NCBI GenBank assembly: GCA_024695205.1
Contig: JAILIQ010000055.1
Location: forward strand, 1-41,414
Reading direction: 5' to 3'
DNA length: 41,414 bases
Source of the DNA: Lachnospiraceae bacterium
GTDB taxonomy: Bacteria; Bacillota; Clostridia; Lachnospirales; Lachnospiraceae
Shown here: one piece after another, positions 7,833 to 15,107 of the stretch
Layout of the letters: each line of letters opens with the position of its first letter
How positions within the stretch are numbered: position 1 is the first letter of the stretch
Notes under the pieces: model-generated
What the model saw: only the letters and a program-made list of their open reading frames with translations
Told to the model about the DNA's origin: nothing
Database searches by the model: none
Translations under genes and position numbers: made by a program

Positions 7833-8720
7833 ATGAAAGGTAATACCATTAAGGAAAAGCGGAAGGGACTGATCGTAAACCTAGCTGTATATGCAGGTGC
7901 TTTTGGGATCGCGCTTGTTCCGTTTTTTATGATAGACAGCCTGATCGTTTCTGAAATGGTCTTTACTGTCCTTGCAACTGTCATTATCTATATTGTTTCG
8001 GTTTGTGTGTCCGACACTTCGTTATATGACCCTTACTGGAGCGTGGCACCGCCGGTGATGCTTGTGATTGCAATGATCAAAGGAGGATCCTGGCATCGGA
8101 ACGGTATTTTGATCCTGTTTGCTGTCCTTGTCTGGTCCGTACGATTAACCCTTAACTGGGCAAAAACGTATAAAGGCCTCGGCCACGAGGACTGGCGATA
8201 TGCCAATTTCAGAAAGAAGCTGAAAAAAGTACCGTTTGAACTTCTTAACTTCTTTGGTTTTATGATGATGCCGACTTTGGTCACTTTCGCCGGATTGATC
8301 GGGACTTTTTATATAATACAGGATGAAAGCGAAGACATCATGATACAGCTCGGGTTATTTGTGATGCTTCTCGGGGTGGTCCTGGAGCATTTTGCCGATA
8401 AGTCACTGCATGTTTTTATCGATAATAATCCCGGAAGCAAGCTGACCTGCAGAGAAGGGCTGTGGAAATATTCAAGACATCCCAATTATCTGGGTGAAAT
8501 GATGTTCTGGACCGGGATATTTATCTCATACCTTGCAATGTATTCAGAGGAATGGCAGAAAGGGCTTGGTTTTTTACTTATAATCTGTGTTTTTGTCTTT
8601 GCTTCGATACCTCTTATGGAGGCTCATAATCTGGAGCGCCGGACAGATTACAGAGAATATATGGAAGAGACTTCCGTGCTCATACCCGAACCGTCAAAGA
8701 TAAAGTCCACTGCAAGGTGA
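7833..8720 (+). CDS. DUF1295 / steroid-reductase-like membrane protein
   Basis: 295-residue polytopic membrane protein with about six to seven hydrophobic segments. The C-terminal half has the hallmark GLWKYSRHPNYLGEMMFWTGIFI motif and the ending MEAHNLERRTDYREYMEETSVLIP. These are typical of DUF1295 and related isoprenylcysteine-methyltransferase/3-oxo-5-alpha-steroid dehydrogenase-like proteins, which bind SAM or NADPH at the membrane face. The substrate cannot be told from sequence. The ATG at 7833 follows GGAGG at 7821-7825 with 7-nt spacing; the open frame upstream runs through the palindromic repeat and is not translated in my reading. It is convergent with the TrpB gene. Confidence 0.85.
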   Translation: MKGNTIKEKRKGLIVNLAVYAGAFGIALVPFFMIDSLIVSEMVFTVLATVIIYIVSVCVSDTSLYDPYWSVAPPVMLVIAMIKGGSWHRNGILILFAVLVWSVRLTLNWAKTYKGLGHEDWRYANFRKKLKKVPFELLNFFGFMMMPTLVTFAGLIGTFYIIQDESEDIMIQLGLFVMLLGVVLEHFADKSLHVFIDNNPGSKLTCREGLWKYSRHPNYLGEMMFWTGIFISYLAMYSEEWQKGLGFLLIICVFVFASIPLMEAHNLERRTDYREYMEETSVLIPEPSKIKSTAR

Positions 8721-8764
8721 AGCTTATTGAAAGAGGTATTTTCGTCAAATAATTTTGAAAAAAT

Positions 8765-8798
8765 GACCGCTTCTGCGCGGAGCAAGACCGCTTCTGCA
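8765..8798. repeat. Short direct repeat GACCGCTTCTGC
   Basis: The 12-mer occurs at 8765-8776 and 8787-8798. The second copy runs into CCGCTTCTGCAGAGGCGG, a near-palindrome that abuts the large inverted repeat. Confidence 0.7.
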
Positions 8799-8800
8799 GA

Positions 8801-8943
8801 GGCGGTTTGAGCTATGGGCGGTTGGTCTCTGAGGTGAGCTATGGGGACGGGGTCAGTGGGTCATTTTTTCTTTAAAAAAATGACCCACTGACCCCGTCCC
8901 CATAGCTCACCTCAGAGACCAACCGCCCATAGCTCAAACCGCC
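8801..8943. repeat. 69-bp perfect inverted repeat between convergent genes
   Basis: The arms 8801-8869 and 8875-8943 are exactly complementary over 69 bp around a 5-nt loop. The inner ends are T6 and A6, so either transcript would make a very long hairpin; however, the T-runs sit in the loop-proximal stem rather than after it. The arms contain GGGGACGGGGTCAGTGGGTCA and two CTATGGG motifs. It lies between the 3' ends of the DUF1295 gene and the minus-strand TrpB gene, where a bidirectional terminator or mRNA 3'-end stabiliser would fit. No coding potential is seen. Confidence 0.9.
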
Positions 8944-9001
8944 CCACAGCCAGCCCCACAGCCAGCCCCACAGCCAGCCCCACAGCCAGCCATACAGCCA
9001 A
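8942..9001. repeat. 12-bp tandem repeat CCCCACAGCCAG, four copies plus one degenerate
   Basis: Units at 8942, 8954, 8966 and 8978 are identical; the fifth, at 8990-9001 (CCATACAGCCAA), is degenerate. The array begins at the end of the 69-bp inverted repeat and ends 22 bp before the TrpB stop codon. Confidence 0.95.
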
Positions 9002-9023
9002 ACCGCAGTCTACCTCACATTTT

Positions 9024-10397
9024 TTATTCTACCTTCGGCAGTTTTGCAACTGATGCGGCGATCTGTTCGTCGGTAGGTATCTCGTCGGACATTTCGCCAT
9101 TGTTGAATTTCTCGTAAGCGACAAGGTCGAAATAGCCTGTTCCGGTAAGACCGAATACGATGGTCTTCTCTTCGCCGGTCTCCCTGCATTTGATCGCTTC
9201 GTCGATCGCAGCCCTGATAGCGTGCGAGCTTTCGGGAGCCGGAAGGATACCTTCAACTCTTGCGAACTGCTCGGCAGCCTCAAATACAGAGGTCTGTTCA
9301 ACACTGGTCGCTTCCATATAACCGTCATGATAAAGCTGTGAAAGGATGGTGCTCATTCCGTGGAATCTTAAGCCGCCTGCATGGTTGGCCGAAGGAATGA
9401 AGCTGCTTCCGAGCGTATACATCTTGGCGAGAGGGCAGATCATACCGGTATCGCAGAAGTCGTACGCAAATGTACCCCTTGTGAAGCTCGGACAGGAAGC
9501 GGGCTCTATGGCGATGATGCGGTAATCTGCTTCACCTCTGAGCTTCTCGCCCATAAAGGGAGCGATAAGACCGCCGAGGTTCGATCCGCCGCCGGCGCAG
9601 CCGATGATGATGTCGGGCTTGATGCCGTATTTGTCAAGTGCAGCCTTGGTCTCAAGACCGATAACGGACTGATGGAGAAGAACCTGATTCAGAACGCTTC
9701 CGAGAACATATCTGTAACCGGGATTCTTGACAGCAACCTCAACCGCTTCCGAAATGGCGCAGCCAAGGCTTCCTGTGGTGCCGGGATGCTCCGCAAGGAT
9801 CTTCTTGCCGACATCGGTTGTCTCCGAAGGTGAAGGAACTACGGAAGCTCCGTAGGTTCTCATGACTTCTCTTCTGAAGGGCTTCTGCTCGTAAGAAACC
9901 TTAACCATATATACCTTGCAGTCGAGTCCGAAATAAGAACATGCCATTGAAAGAGCGGTTCCCCACTGGCCTGCGCCTGTTTCGGTCGTAACGCCCTTAA
10001 GACCCTGCTTTTTGGCATAATAAGCCTGGGCGATGGCTGAATTCAGCTTATGGCTGCCGCTTGTGTTGTTGCCCTCGAATTTGTAATAGATCTTCGCGGG
10101 TGTCTTAAGCTTCTCCTCAAGGCAGTAAGCGCGTACGAGCGGCGAAGGTCTGTACATTTTGTAGAAGTTTCTGATCTCTTCTGGGATCTCGATGAATGCG
10201 GTATCATTGTTGAGTTCCTGATCAACAAGCTCTTCACAGAAAATAGGGATCAGTTCCTCTTTGGTAAGAGGCTGCAGAGTGCCGGGATTGAGAAGAGGAG
10301 CGGGCTTGTTCTTCATATCCGCTCTGAGATTATACCATGATTTAGGCATCTCATCTTCGTTCAAATAGATCTTGTAGGGAATTTTGTTTTCTGACAT
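9024..10397 (-). CDS. trpB: TrpB-like pyridoxal-phosphate enzyme (TrpB2-type tryptophan synthase beta)
   Basis: 457-residue fold-type II PLP enzyme of the longer TrpB2 (TrpB-like) lineage. The PLP Schiff-base lysine is K117 in SGSHKLNSA, catalytic Glu E139 lies in TTETGAGQWG, and the phosphate loop is GCAGGGSN (266-273). Length and the N-terminal extension fit TrpB2 rather than the roughly 395-residue TrpB1. It converts indole and serine to tryptophan; TrpB2 enzymes often work without TrpA, and no trpA is adjacent here. Regulation is clear: a tryptophan-type T-box leader precedes it. A TCCTCCT (plus strand, 10405-10411) gives the ribosome binding site. This looks like a stand-alone indole-salvage tryptophan synthase induced by uncharged tRNA-Trp. 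Confidence 0.93.
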   Translation of the reverse strand: MSENKIPYKIYLNEDEMPKSWYNLRADMKNKPAPLLNPGTLQPLTKEELIPIFCEELVDQELNNDTAFIEIPEEIRNFYKMYRPSPLVRAYCLEEKLKTPAKIYYKFEGNNTSGSHKLNSAIAQAYYAKKQGLKGVTTETGAGQWGTALSMACSYFGLDCKVYMVKVSYEQKPFRREVMRTYGASVVPSPSETTDVGKKILAEHPGTTGSLGCAISEAVEVAVKNPGYRYVLGSVLNQVLLHQSVIGLETKAALDKYGIKPDIIIGCAGGGSNLGGLIAPFMGEKLRGEADYRIIAIEPASCPSFTRGTFAYDFCDTGMICPLAKMYTLGSSFIPSANHAGGLRFHGMSTILSQLYHDGYMEATSVEQTSVFEAAEQFARVEGILPAPESSHAIRAAIDEAIKCRETGEEKTIVFGLTGTGYFDLVAYEKFNNGEMSDEIPTDEQIAASVAKLPKVE

Positions 10398-10502
10398 CGT
10401 TTTGTCCTCCTGTGGATTTGATATGCCGTATATGTGATACGGCGTTTGTTAATCTGATCAACGCGGGCTGCGTTGTCTATGATAGCGGGACAGGGGAATT
10501 AT

Positions 10503-10882
10503 GAAAATAAAAGAAGCCTGTCCCTGACAGAAGTTACTGCTGGGACAGGCGATAATATCAAGAATATACGGCTCAATATCATTTTGCCTGCGGTGCCACC
10601 CGGCTTGGTGCGAAAACACCCACTCTGAGCATACTATCATATGCCGAATTTTGATAACGGAGATTCAGGCTCCGTCTTCCGTACTTTTACGAAACGCTCC
10701 GATGTCCGTGTGCCGCATCCCACAATATACTGTCCGGGATGGAAATATCATGATACGTAACAGTTTCGAAATTTCAGGTCGCCCTCAGAAGTCCATTCGG
10801 TAAAAGCTTAACACTGCAATCCCACCGCCTGCAGCTCTCTGTGGATAAGTAGATCTTACTTACTTGCCCTTCTTCAACGGTT
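10503..10882 (-). promoter_or_regulatory. Tryptophan T-box leader riboswitch
   Basis: Read on the minus strand, the leader has a stem I region with a candidate UGG specifier in GAAUGGAC (plus-strand 10793-10795) and the conserved T-box core GGGTGGCACCGC (about 10592-10605). An intrinsic terminator follows: GCCTGTCCC (plus 10542-10550) pairs with GGGACAGGC (plus 10515-10523), then a T-rich tail to 10503. The TGGC of the T-box bulge fits a tRNA ending in GCCA, as bacterial tRNA-Trp does. The downstream gene is trpB, so tRNA-Trp charging should control read-through. Confidence 0.92.
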
Positions 10883-10888
10883 TAGCAA

Positions 10889-10917
10889 ATAATATCATAT
10901 CAAAAAAACTATGTCAA
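10889..10917 (-). promoter_or_regulatory. Promoter of the T-box/trpB unit
   Basis: On the minus strand TTGACA (plus 10912-10917) and TATTAT (plus 10889-10894) are 17 nt apart. The -35 box sits in the loop of a small A/T-rich inverted repeat (AAAAAACT...AGTTTTTT), which might also serve as a weak terminator for the upstream fusion gene. Confidence 0.85.
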
Positions 10918-10957
10918 GCAGTTTTTTGAATTAACGTGATAAATGATCATAATCCTG

Positions 10958-12763
10958 TTACTCAAATGCCCTGATCCCTCTCAGCATGGCCTCGACAGGC
11001 TCGGGATTCGGGAATATGCATCGGTTCCTGTCAAAAACAGCCATTCCGTTTCCGTAGGAAATAAATACTCCGTTATCCCAGTAACAGCAGCGGATATGAA
11101 GCTGTGTGGCCTTAGCAAGCGTATATGCAAGGCATCTGATACGGTCCGCGTCATTATTTTTGTCAACGGTTCCGAATTCGTCGATATTTACCGGGATCCC
11201 GTTTGCGACAAAACGGTTGTAGAGCTTCATAAGCCGCTCGTCGACGGGATCGGTCGATTCACGTGAATTTAAGTCAAATTCGGTGATGTTGGCGCCTTCT
11301 TTTAAATAAAACGTAAAATGTGCAGGTGAATAAATGTGTGCGGCAACAATGAGGCGGCCGGGAACGGTATCTTCGGGAAGTCTGAAACCGTCCCAGCAGG
11401 CACCTTCGGTCGATGTGGAATATCCGGGAATCACAAGGATCCTTTCGGCATTTTCACCTCCCGAGGCCCTTACCGTATCGAGGAATACCCGGTTTAGCCG
11501 GTTGACATTTTCCATCGCATCACAACATTCGGGATCGTTGTAATCAGGGGTCCATTCGTATGCGGCATGCGGAACGCGTATCTCGTTCATTGACTCGAAC
11601 AGGAGCCTGTTGCTGCTGACATCGCTCATTTCGCGGGCGATCTGCTTCCAGACATTGTGCATGAATTCTTCCGAACGGGCAATATGAGCATTATCGGGCA
11701 GGAGAAAACCTTCATGGATATCATGATGAGTGTTGAGTATCACGTACAGATCTTCTGCGATGCACCAGTCAACCACTTCCCTGATCCTTGCCATCCATGC
11801 CGGGTCTATGGTATCTTCGGGTCCGGTCACGTGGTTATGCCAGCTTACCGGAAGCCTTAGGGTCTTAAAGCCTTCTTTCTTTATTGCGGCGATCATTTCC
11901 TTTGTGGTTTTCGGGTTAAACCACGCAAGTTCGCTGTCAACGCCTTTCAGGTGGCTTCCGGGATGAGCCACCGCATCAAAGCTGTTGCCGAGATTAAAGC
12001 CGAGGCCCATATCGGCAGCCATGATCTGTGCGGGAGTGGGGGTACTCTGTTCGCCTGTACCTGCCTGAACGGAGGAGCCCGCATCAACGGTACAGAGAAC
12101 AGATGGATCCGATCCGGTTAAGTCCGGCTCCGAATTCTTAAGTACTGCGGCGCGCAGCTCATCAACCTCGGGAACACCGTATCTTTTATCGTCGATACCG
12201 ATGTTCGGATCGGAAATATATTCATCGCCACATGCTTTTAATATACCTTCGGGATCGGCACCGTCTATATCAAGCCCAAGTGCTTTGATAAGGGAAACCT
12301 CCCTGATTCCGTAAAAGTTCTGAGCCAGCGCTTTTACGTATCCGTAACCGAATTCTTCGGGGAAGAAAGTGCCGCCTGCAGTCGTGACATAATAGAGCTT
12401 ATCCGCCTTGCATAAGCCTTTCGGTATCCCTTCGGGTGTATAAACAAAGGTTATCCCGAGTACATTTATCTGTTCGAAATAAGCTTTAAGAGCCGCCGGG
12501 AACGACAGATCCCAAAACGGGGCCGCGATAACGATCCGATCGGCATCGGCAAACTGTCTTGCAAGCCTGAATTCATCAGCATCAAACTGTTTTTCGGCTA
12601 TTAGCCGGTCTCTTTTGTTTAGGAATTCTTCATCCGTCTTCGGAAAATCAATGTCCTCCAGCTTCAGCTCCGTGACAGGTTCTCTTAAGCTGTGAAGGAG
12701 CCGGTGTGCAAGCCTTCCGGTCCTTGATCCTTTGCGGACACAGGCATTTATGAACAAGATCAT
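10958..12763 (-). CDS. Fusion: flavodoxin-fold NAD(P)H oxidoreductase + GH5 cellulase domain
   Basis: 601 residues in one uninterrupted frame. Residues 1-183 are an azoreductase/NAD(P)H-quinone-reductase-like flavodoxin fold: MILFINACVRKGSRTGRLA as the FMN phosphate loop, then APFWDLSFPAALKAYFEQI and TTAGGTFF. After a linker rich in Ser, Thr, Gly and Pro (about 184-245), residues 246-601 form a GH5 (cellulase family A) barrel. Visible there are LGFNLGNSFD (254-263), TLRLPVSWH (301-309), NTHHD (344-348), acid/base E394 in ESMNE, HIYSP (476-480), nucleophile E529 in IDEFG, and W562. No signal peptide or anchor is present, so the glycosidase should be cytoplasmic. Both domains look intact. The start has AGGAGG at 11-nt spacing. 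The physiological reaction is unknown; the flavin domain may be a fusion partner for intracellular oligosaccharide metabolism. Stand-alone members of both families are well known; this combination is unusual to me. Confidence 0.88.
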   Translation of the reverse strand: MILFINACVRKGSRTGRLAHRLLHSLREPVTELKLEDIDFPKTDEEFLNKRDRLIAEKQFDADEFRLARQFADADRIVIAAPFWDLSFPAALKAYFEQINVLGITFVYTPEGIPKGLCKADKLYYVTTAGGTFFPEEFGYGYVKALAQNFYGIREVSLIKALGLDIDGADPEGILKACGDEYISDPNIGIDDKRYGVPEVDELRAAVLKNSEPDLTGSDPSVLCTVDAGSSVQAGTGEQSTPTPAQIMAADMGLGFNLGNSFDAVAHPGSHLKGVDSELAWFNPKTTKEMIAAIKKEGFKTLRLPVSWHNHVTGPEDTIDPAWMARIREVVDWCIAEDLYVILNTHHDIHEGFLLPDNAHIARSEEFMHNVWKQIAREMSDVSSNRLLFESMNEIRVPHAAYEWTPDYNDPECCDAMENVNRLNRVFLDTVRASGGENAERILVIPGYSTSTEGACWDGFRLPEDTVPGRLIVAAHIYSPAHFTFYLKEGANITEFDLNSRESTDPVDERLMKLYNRFVANGIPVNIDEFGTVDKNNDADRIRCLAYTLAKATQLHIRCCYWDNGVFISYGNGMAVFDRNRCIFPNPEPVEAMLRGIRAFE

Positions 12764-12810
12764 ATTCTCGTAAGCCTCCTTTCGAGTATATCTGTATTTC
12801 TCTTTCCCTT

Positions 12811-12839
12811 ATGTTAAAAAAAATCGGGGCTTCTGTCAA
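12811..12839 (-). promoter_or_regulatory. Promoter of the oxidoreductase-GH5 fusion gene
   Basis: On the minus strand TTGACA (plus 12834-12839), a 17-nt spacer and TAACAT (plus 12811-12816). Confidence 0.7.
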
Positions 12840-12953
12840 GAAATAACAGCAATCGGGCGGAAATGTACGTAATATATCCGGCAGGGTTCAGTTACGGTAA
12901 TTTACGGACGGTTATGGAAGAAAATACAGAGTCTACTCATTTTCAGCAAAATG

Positions 12954-12962
12954 TGTTATACT
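12954..12962 (+). promoter_or_regulatory. Extended -10 promoter of the PP2C phosphatase gene
   Basis: TGtTATACT at 12954-12962 is an extended -10 element; the -35 region (TACTCA, 12934-12939) is poor. The divergent spacer 12764-13055 holds this promoter and the one for the fusion gene. Confidence 0.6.
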
Positions 12963-13055
12963 AAAATAAATATATTCAATGATGAGAGAGCGTCTTAAAT
13001 GAAGCCAAAAGCTTTTTAAAGACCGTGATCATGCAATATCCCGGAGGAGAAAAAC

Positions 13056-15089
13056 ATGTTTACGATGATCCTGAAGATGTCAAGCGCCACGCTTACATAT
13101 CTGCTGCTGATAATGGCCGTATGGTACTGTTTCAAGGGTAAAAAACTGACAGTTCCCAACAAGATCGTGATCGGACTGATATTTGCGACAAGTTCGGTTT
13201 TATCAACACATTTCGGTGTTGATTATGACGGTATGGTCATGAATGTCCGTGATATGGGTCCGCTTGTCGCAGGTTTGTTTTTTGCACCTTCATCCGGTAT
13301 CATCGCAGGTCTTATAGGCGGTATCGAAAGGTATATCGCGGGCACCTATTTCGGAGTCGGCTCGTATACAAGGGTTGCCTGTGGCTTATCCACGTGTCTT
13401 GCGGGTTTTGTCGCTCTGATAATGAACACAAAAGTCTTTCGCGGTAAAAAACCTTCTCCCTTTTATGCGTTCTTCATGGGTGCCGTAATGGAAGTTTTCC
13501 ATATGTATGTTGTTTTCATAACACACAGAAGCGACATGCGGATGGCATTTACCGTTGTGAGCATTTGTGCGGTTCCGATGATAATCTTTACGGGTCTTGG
13601 CATGGCGGCTTCCTCGATCATGCTGCAGGTCTACACCAAGGAATGGAAGAATCCGTTTGTTAAAAAAAGAGAAGATACCATACCCGTTTCACAGAAGTTT
13701 CAGAGGTGGCTGTTCATCATCACGTCGATCGTTATCGTCGGCAATTTTCTGTTTGCTTATCTTGTGCAGACACAGACAGCTATTCAGGAAGGCAGAAACA
13801 CTCTTTACAGGAATTCCAAGATCGTAAAAAGCTGTTATATGGCGGGAAAATCAACACCTGATGTGGAAGACAGCATTGAATATGCGGTCATTTCCGAAAA
13901 CGGAATGATAGTCTACGGTAAGAATCAGAACCATACGATCTCACCTGCCGAATTGGAAGTCTTTAAAAAGAATGCGGGGAAAATTATCAAATCTTCGTTT
14001 TTCGGCACCAAATCACATATGTTTGTGGAGAAGGATTTCGGAGGAAACTGGTTCGTTACGTCCATGCCCGACAGTGAAGTGTACTGGTATCGCGATGCCG
14101 AAGCCTATGAGCTTGCGCTCGGGGATATACTCCTGTTTACCGTTATCTACGTTCTTATCGCATATCTGGTCAATCAGATAGTCGTAAATAACATAAAGCT
14201 GATCAACGATTCACTGAGCAAGATCACCAACGGTGATCTAAATGAAGTCGTGACCGTAAGAAGTTCGTCTGAATTTGCTTCATTATCGGACGATATCAAT
14301 CAGACCGTATTGACCCTGAAGGGCTACATTGCTGCGGCAGAGAAGAGGATAGAGCAGGAGCTTGTCTTTGCCAGGACCATTCAGGAATCGGCACTGCCCA
14401 GGAACTTCACATTTGCGGACCGCTATGAGTTTGAGCTGTTTGCCTCAATGAAGCCTGCCAAGGAAGTCGGCGGAGATTTCTATGATTTCTTCTTTGCAGA
14501 CCGTGACAAGATCGCTCTGGTCATCGCCGATGTATCCGGCAAGGGTATTCCCGCGGCTCTGTTCATGATGAGAAGCAAAACCGCGATAAGAAGTCTTGCC
14601 GAATCGGGGGCGTCGCCGGCCGAGATCATGATGAAGGCCAACAATACCTTATGTGAAGGTAATGATGCCGAAATGTTCGTAACTTCATGGCTCGGTATCG
14701 TCGATCTGAAGACCGGTCTGATGAGATGCGCCAATGCAGGGCATGAGTACCCTGTGATCAGGCACAAAGACGGTGATTATGAGTTGATAAAAGACAAGCA
14801 CTCCCTTGCCCTTGCGGCAATGCCCGAAACAAAGGCAAGAGAGTACGAGATACAGCTGGAGCCCGGAGACAGGCTGTTTGTATACACAGACGGCGTGCCC
14901 GAGGCGATCGATGAGAATGTCGAGCAGTACGGTACCGACAGGATGCTGGCGGATCTTAACGACCTCAAGGACCTTCCGATACAGGCCACGCTCGAGCATA
15001 TGTCCGAAAATCTTGCCAGCTTCAAGGGTTCGGCCGATCAGTTTGACGACATCACGATGCTTGGTTTTGACTTTTTAAAAACCACCTGA
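13056..15089 (+). CDS. LytS-like 5TM sensor / HAMP / SpoIIE-type PP2C phosphatase
   Basis: 677-residue membrane signalling protein. Residues 1-195 hold a 5TMR-LYT-type membrane module with the RDMGPLVAGLFFAPSSGIIAGLIGGIERY pattern seen in LytS sensors. A further membrane segment (about 217-237), an extracytoplasmic region (240-350) and another membrane segment (355-375) follow. Next is a HAMP-like linker (376-428), a short coiled segment, and a SpoIIE/RsbU-type PP2C Ser/Thr phosphatase from about 440 to 677. Metal-binding aspartates are visible at D474 (GGDFYD) and D492 (ADVSGKG), with ANAGHEYPVI and VYTDGVPEA downstream. Such enzymes usually dephosphorylate an anti-sigma-factor antagonist in partner-switching cascades, but no antagonist or anti-sigma gene is adjacent. 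GGAGGA at 13043-13048 supports the start. Confidence 0.92.
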   Translation: MFTMILKMSSATLTYLLLIMAVWYCFKGKKLTVPNKIVIGLIFATSSVLSTHFGVDYDGMVMNVRDMGPLVAGLFFAPSSGIIAGLIGGIERYIAGTYFGVGSYTRVACGLSTCLAGFVALIMNTKVFRGKKPSPFYAFFMGAVMEVFHMYVVFITHRSDMRMAFTVVSICAVPMIIFTGLGMAASSIMLQVYTKEWKNPFVKKREDTIPVSQKFQRWLFIITSIVIVGNFLFAYLVQTQTAIQEGRNTLYRNSKIVKSCYMAGKSTPDVEDSIEYAVISENGMIVYGKNQNHTISPAELEVFKKNAGKIIKSSFFGTKSHMFVEKDFGGNWFVTSMPDSEVYWYRDAEAYELALGDILLFTVIYVLIAYLVNQIVVNNIKLINDSLSKITNGDLNEVVTVRSSSEFASLSDDINQTVLTLKGYIAAAEKRIEQELVFARTIQESALPRNFTFADRYEFELFASMKPAKEVGGDFYDFFFADRDKIALVIADVSGKGIPAALFMMRSKTAIRSLAESGASPAEIMMKANNTLCEGNDAEMFVTSWLGIVDLKTGLMRCANAGHEYPVIRHKDGDYELIKDKHSLALAAMPETKAREYEIQLEPGDRLFVYTDGVPEAIDENVEQYGTDRMLADLNDLKDLPIQATLEHMSENLASFKGSADQFDDITMLGFDFLKTT

Positions 15090-15107
15090 TACAGATACCT
15101 CACTTCT

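Noticed and set aside
10958-12763. Frameshift or chimera joining two separate genes
   Set aside because: The frame is continuous, the linker shows no internal ribosome binding site with a start before the GH5 part, and both domains are complete.
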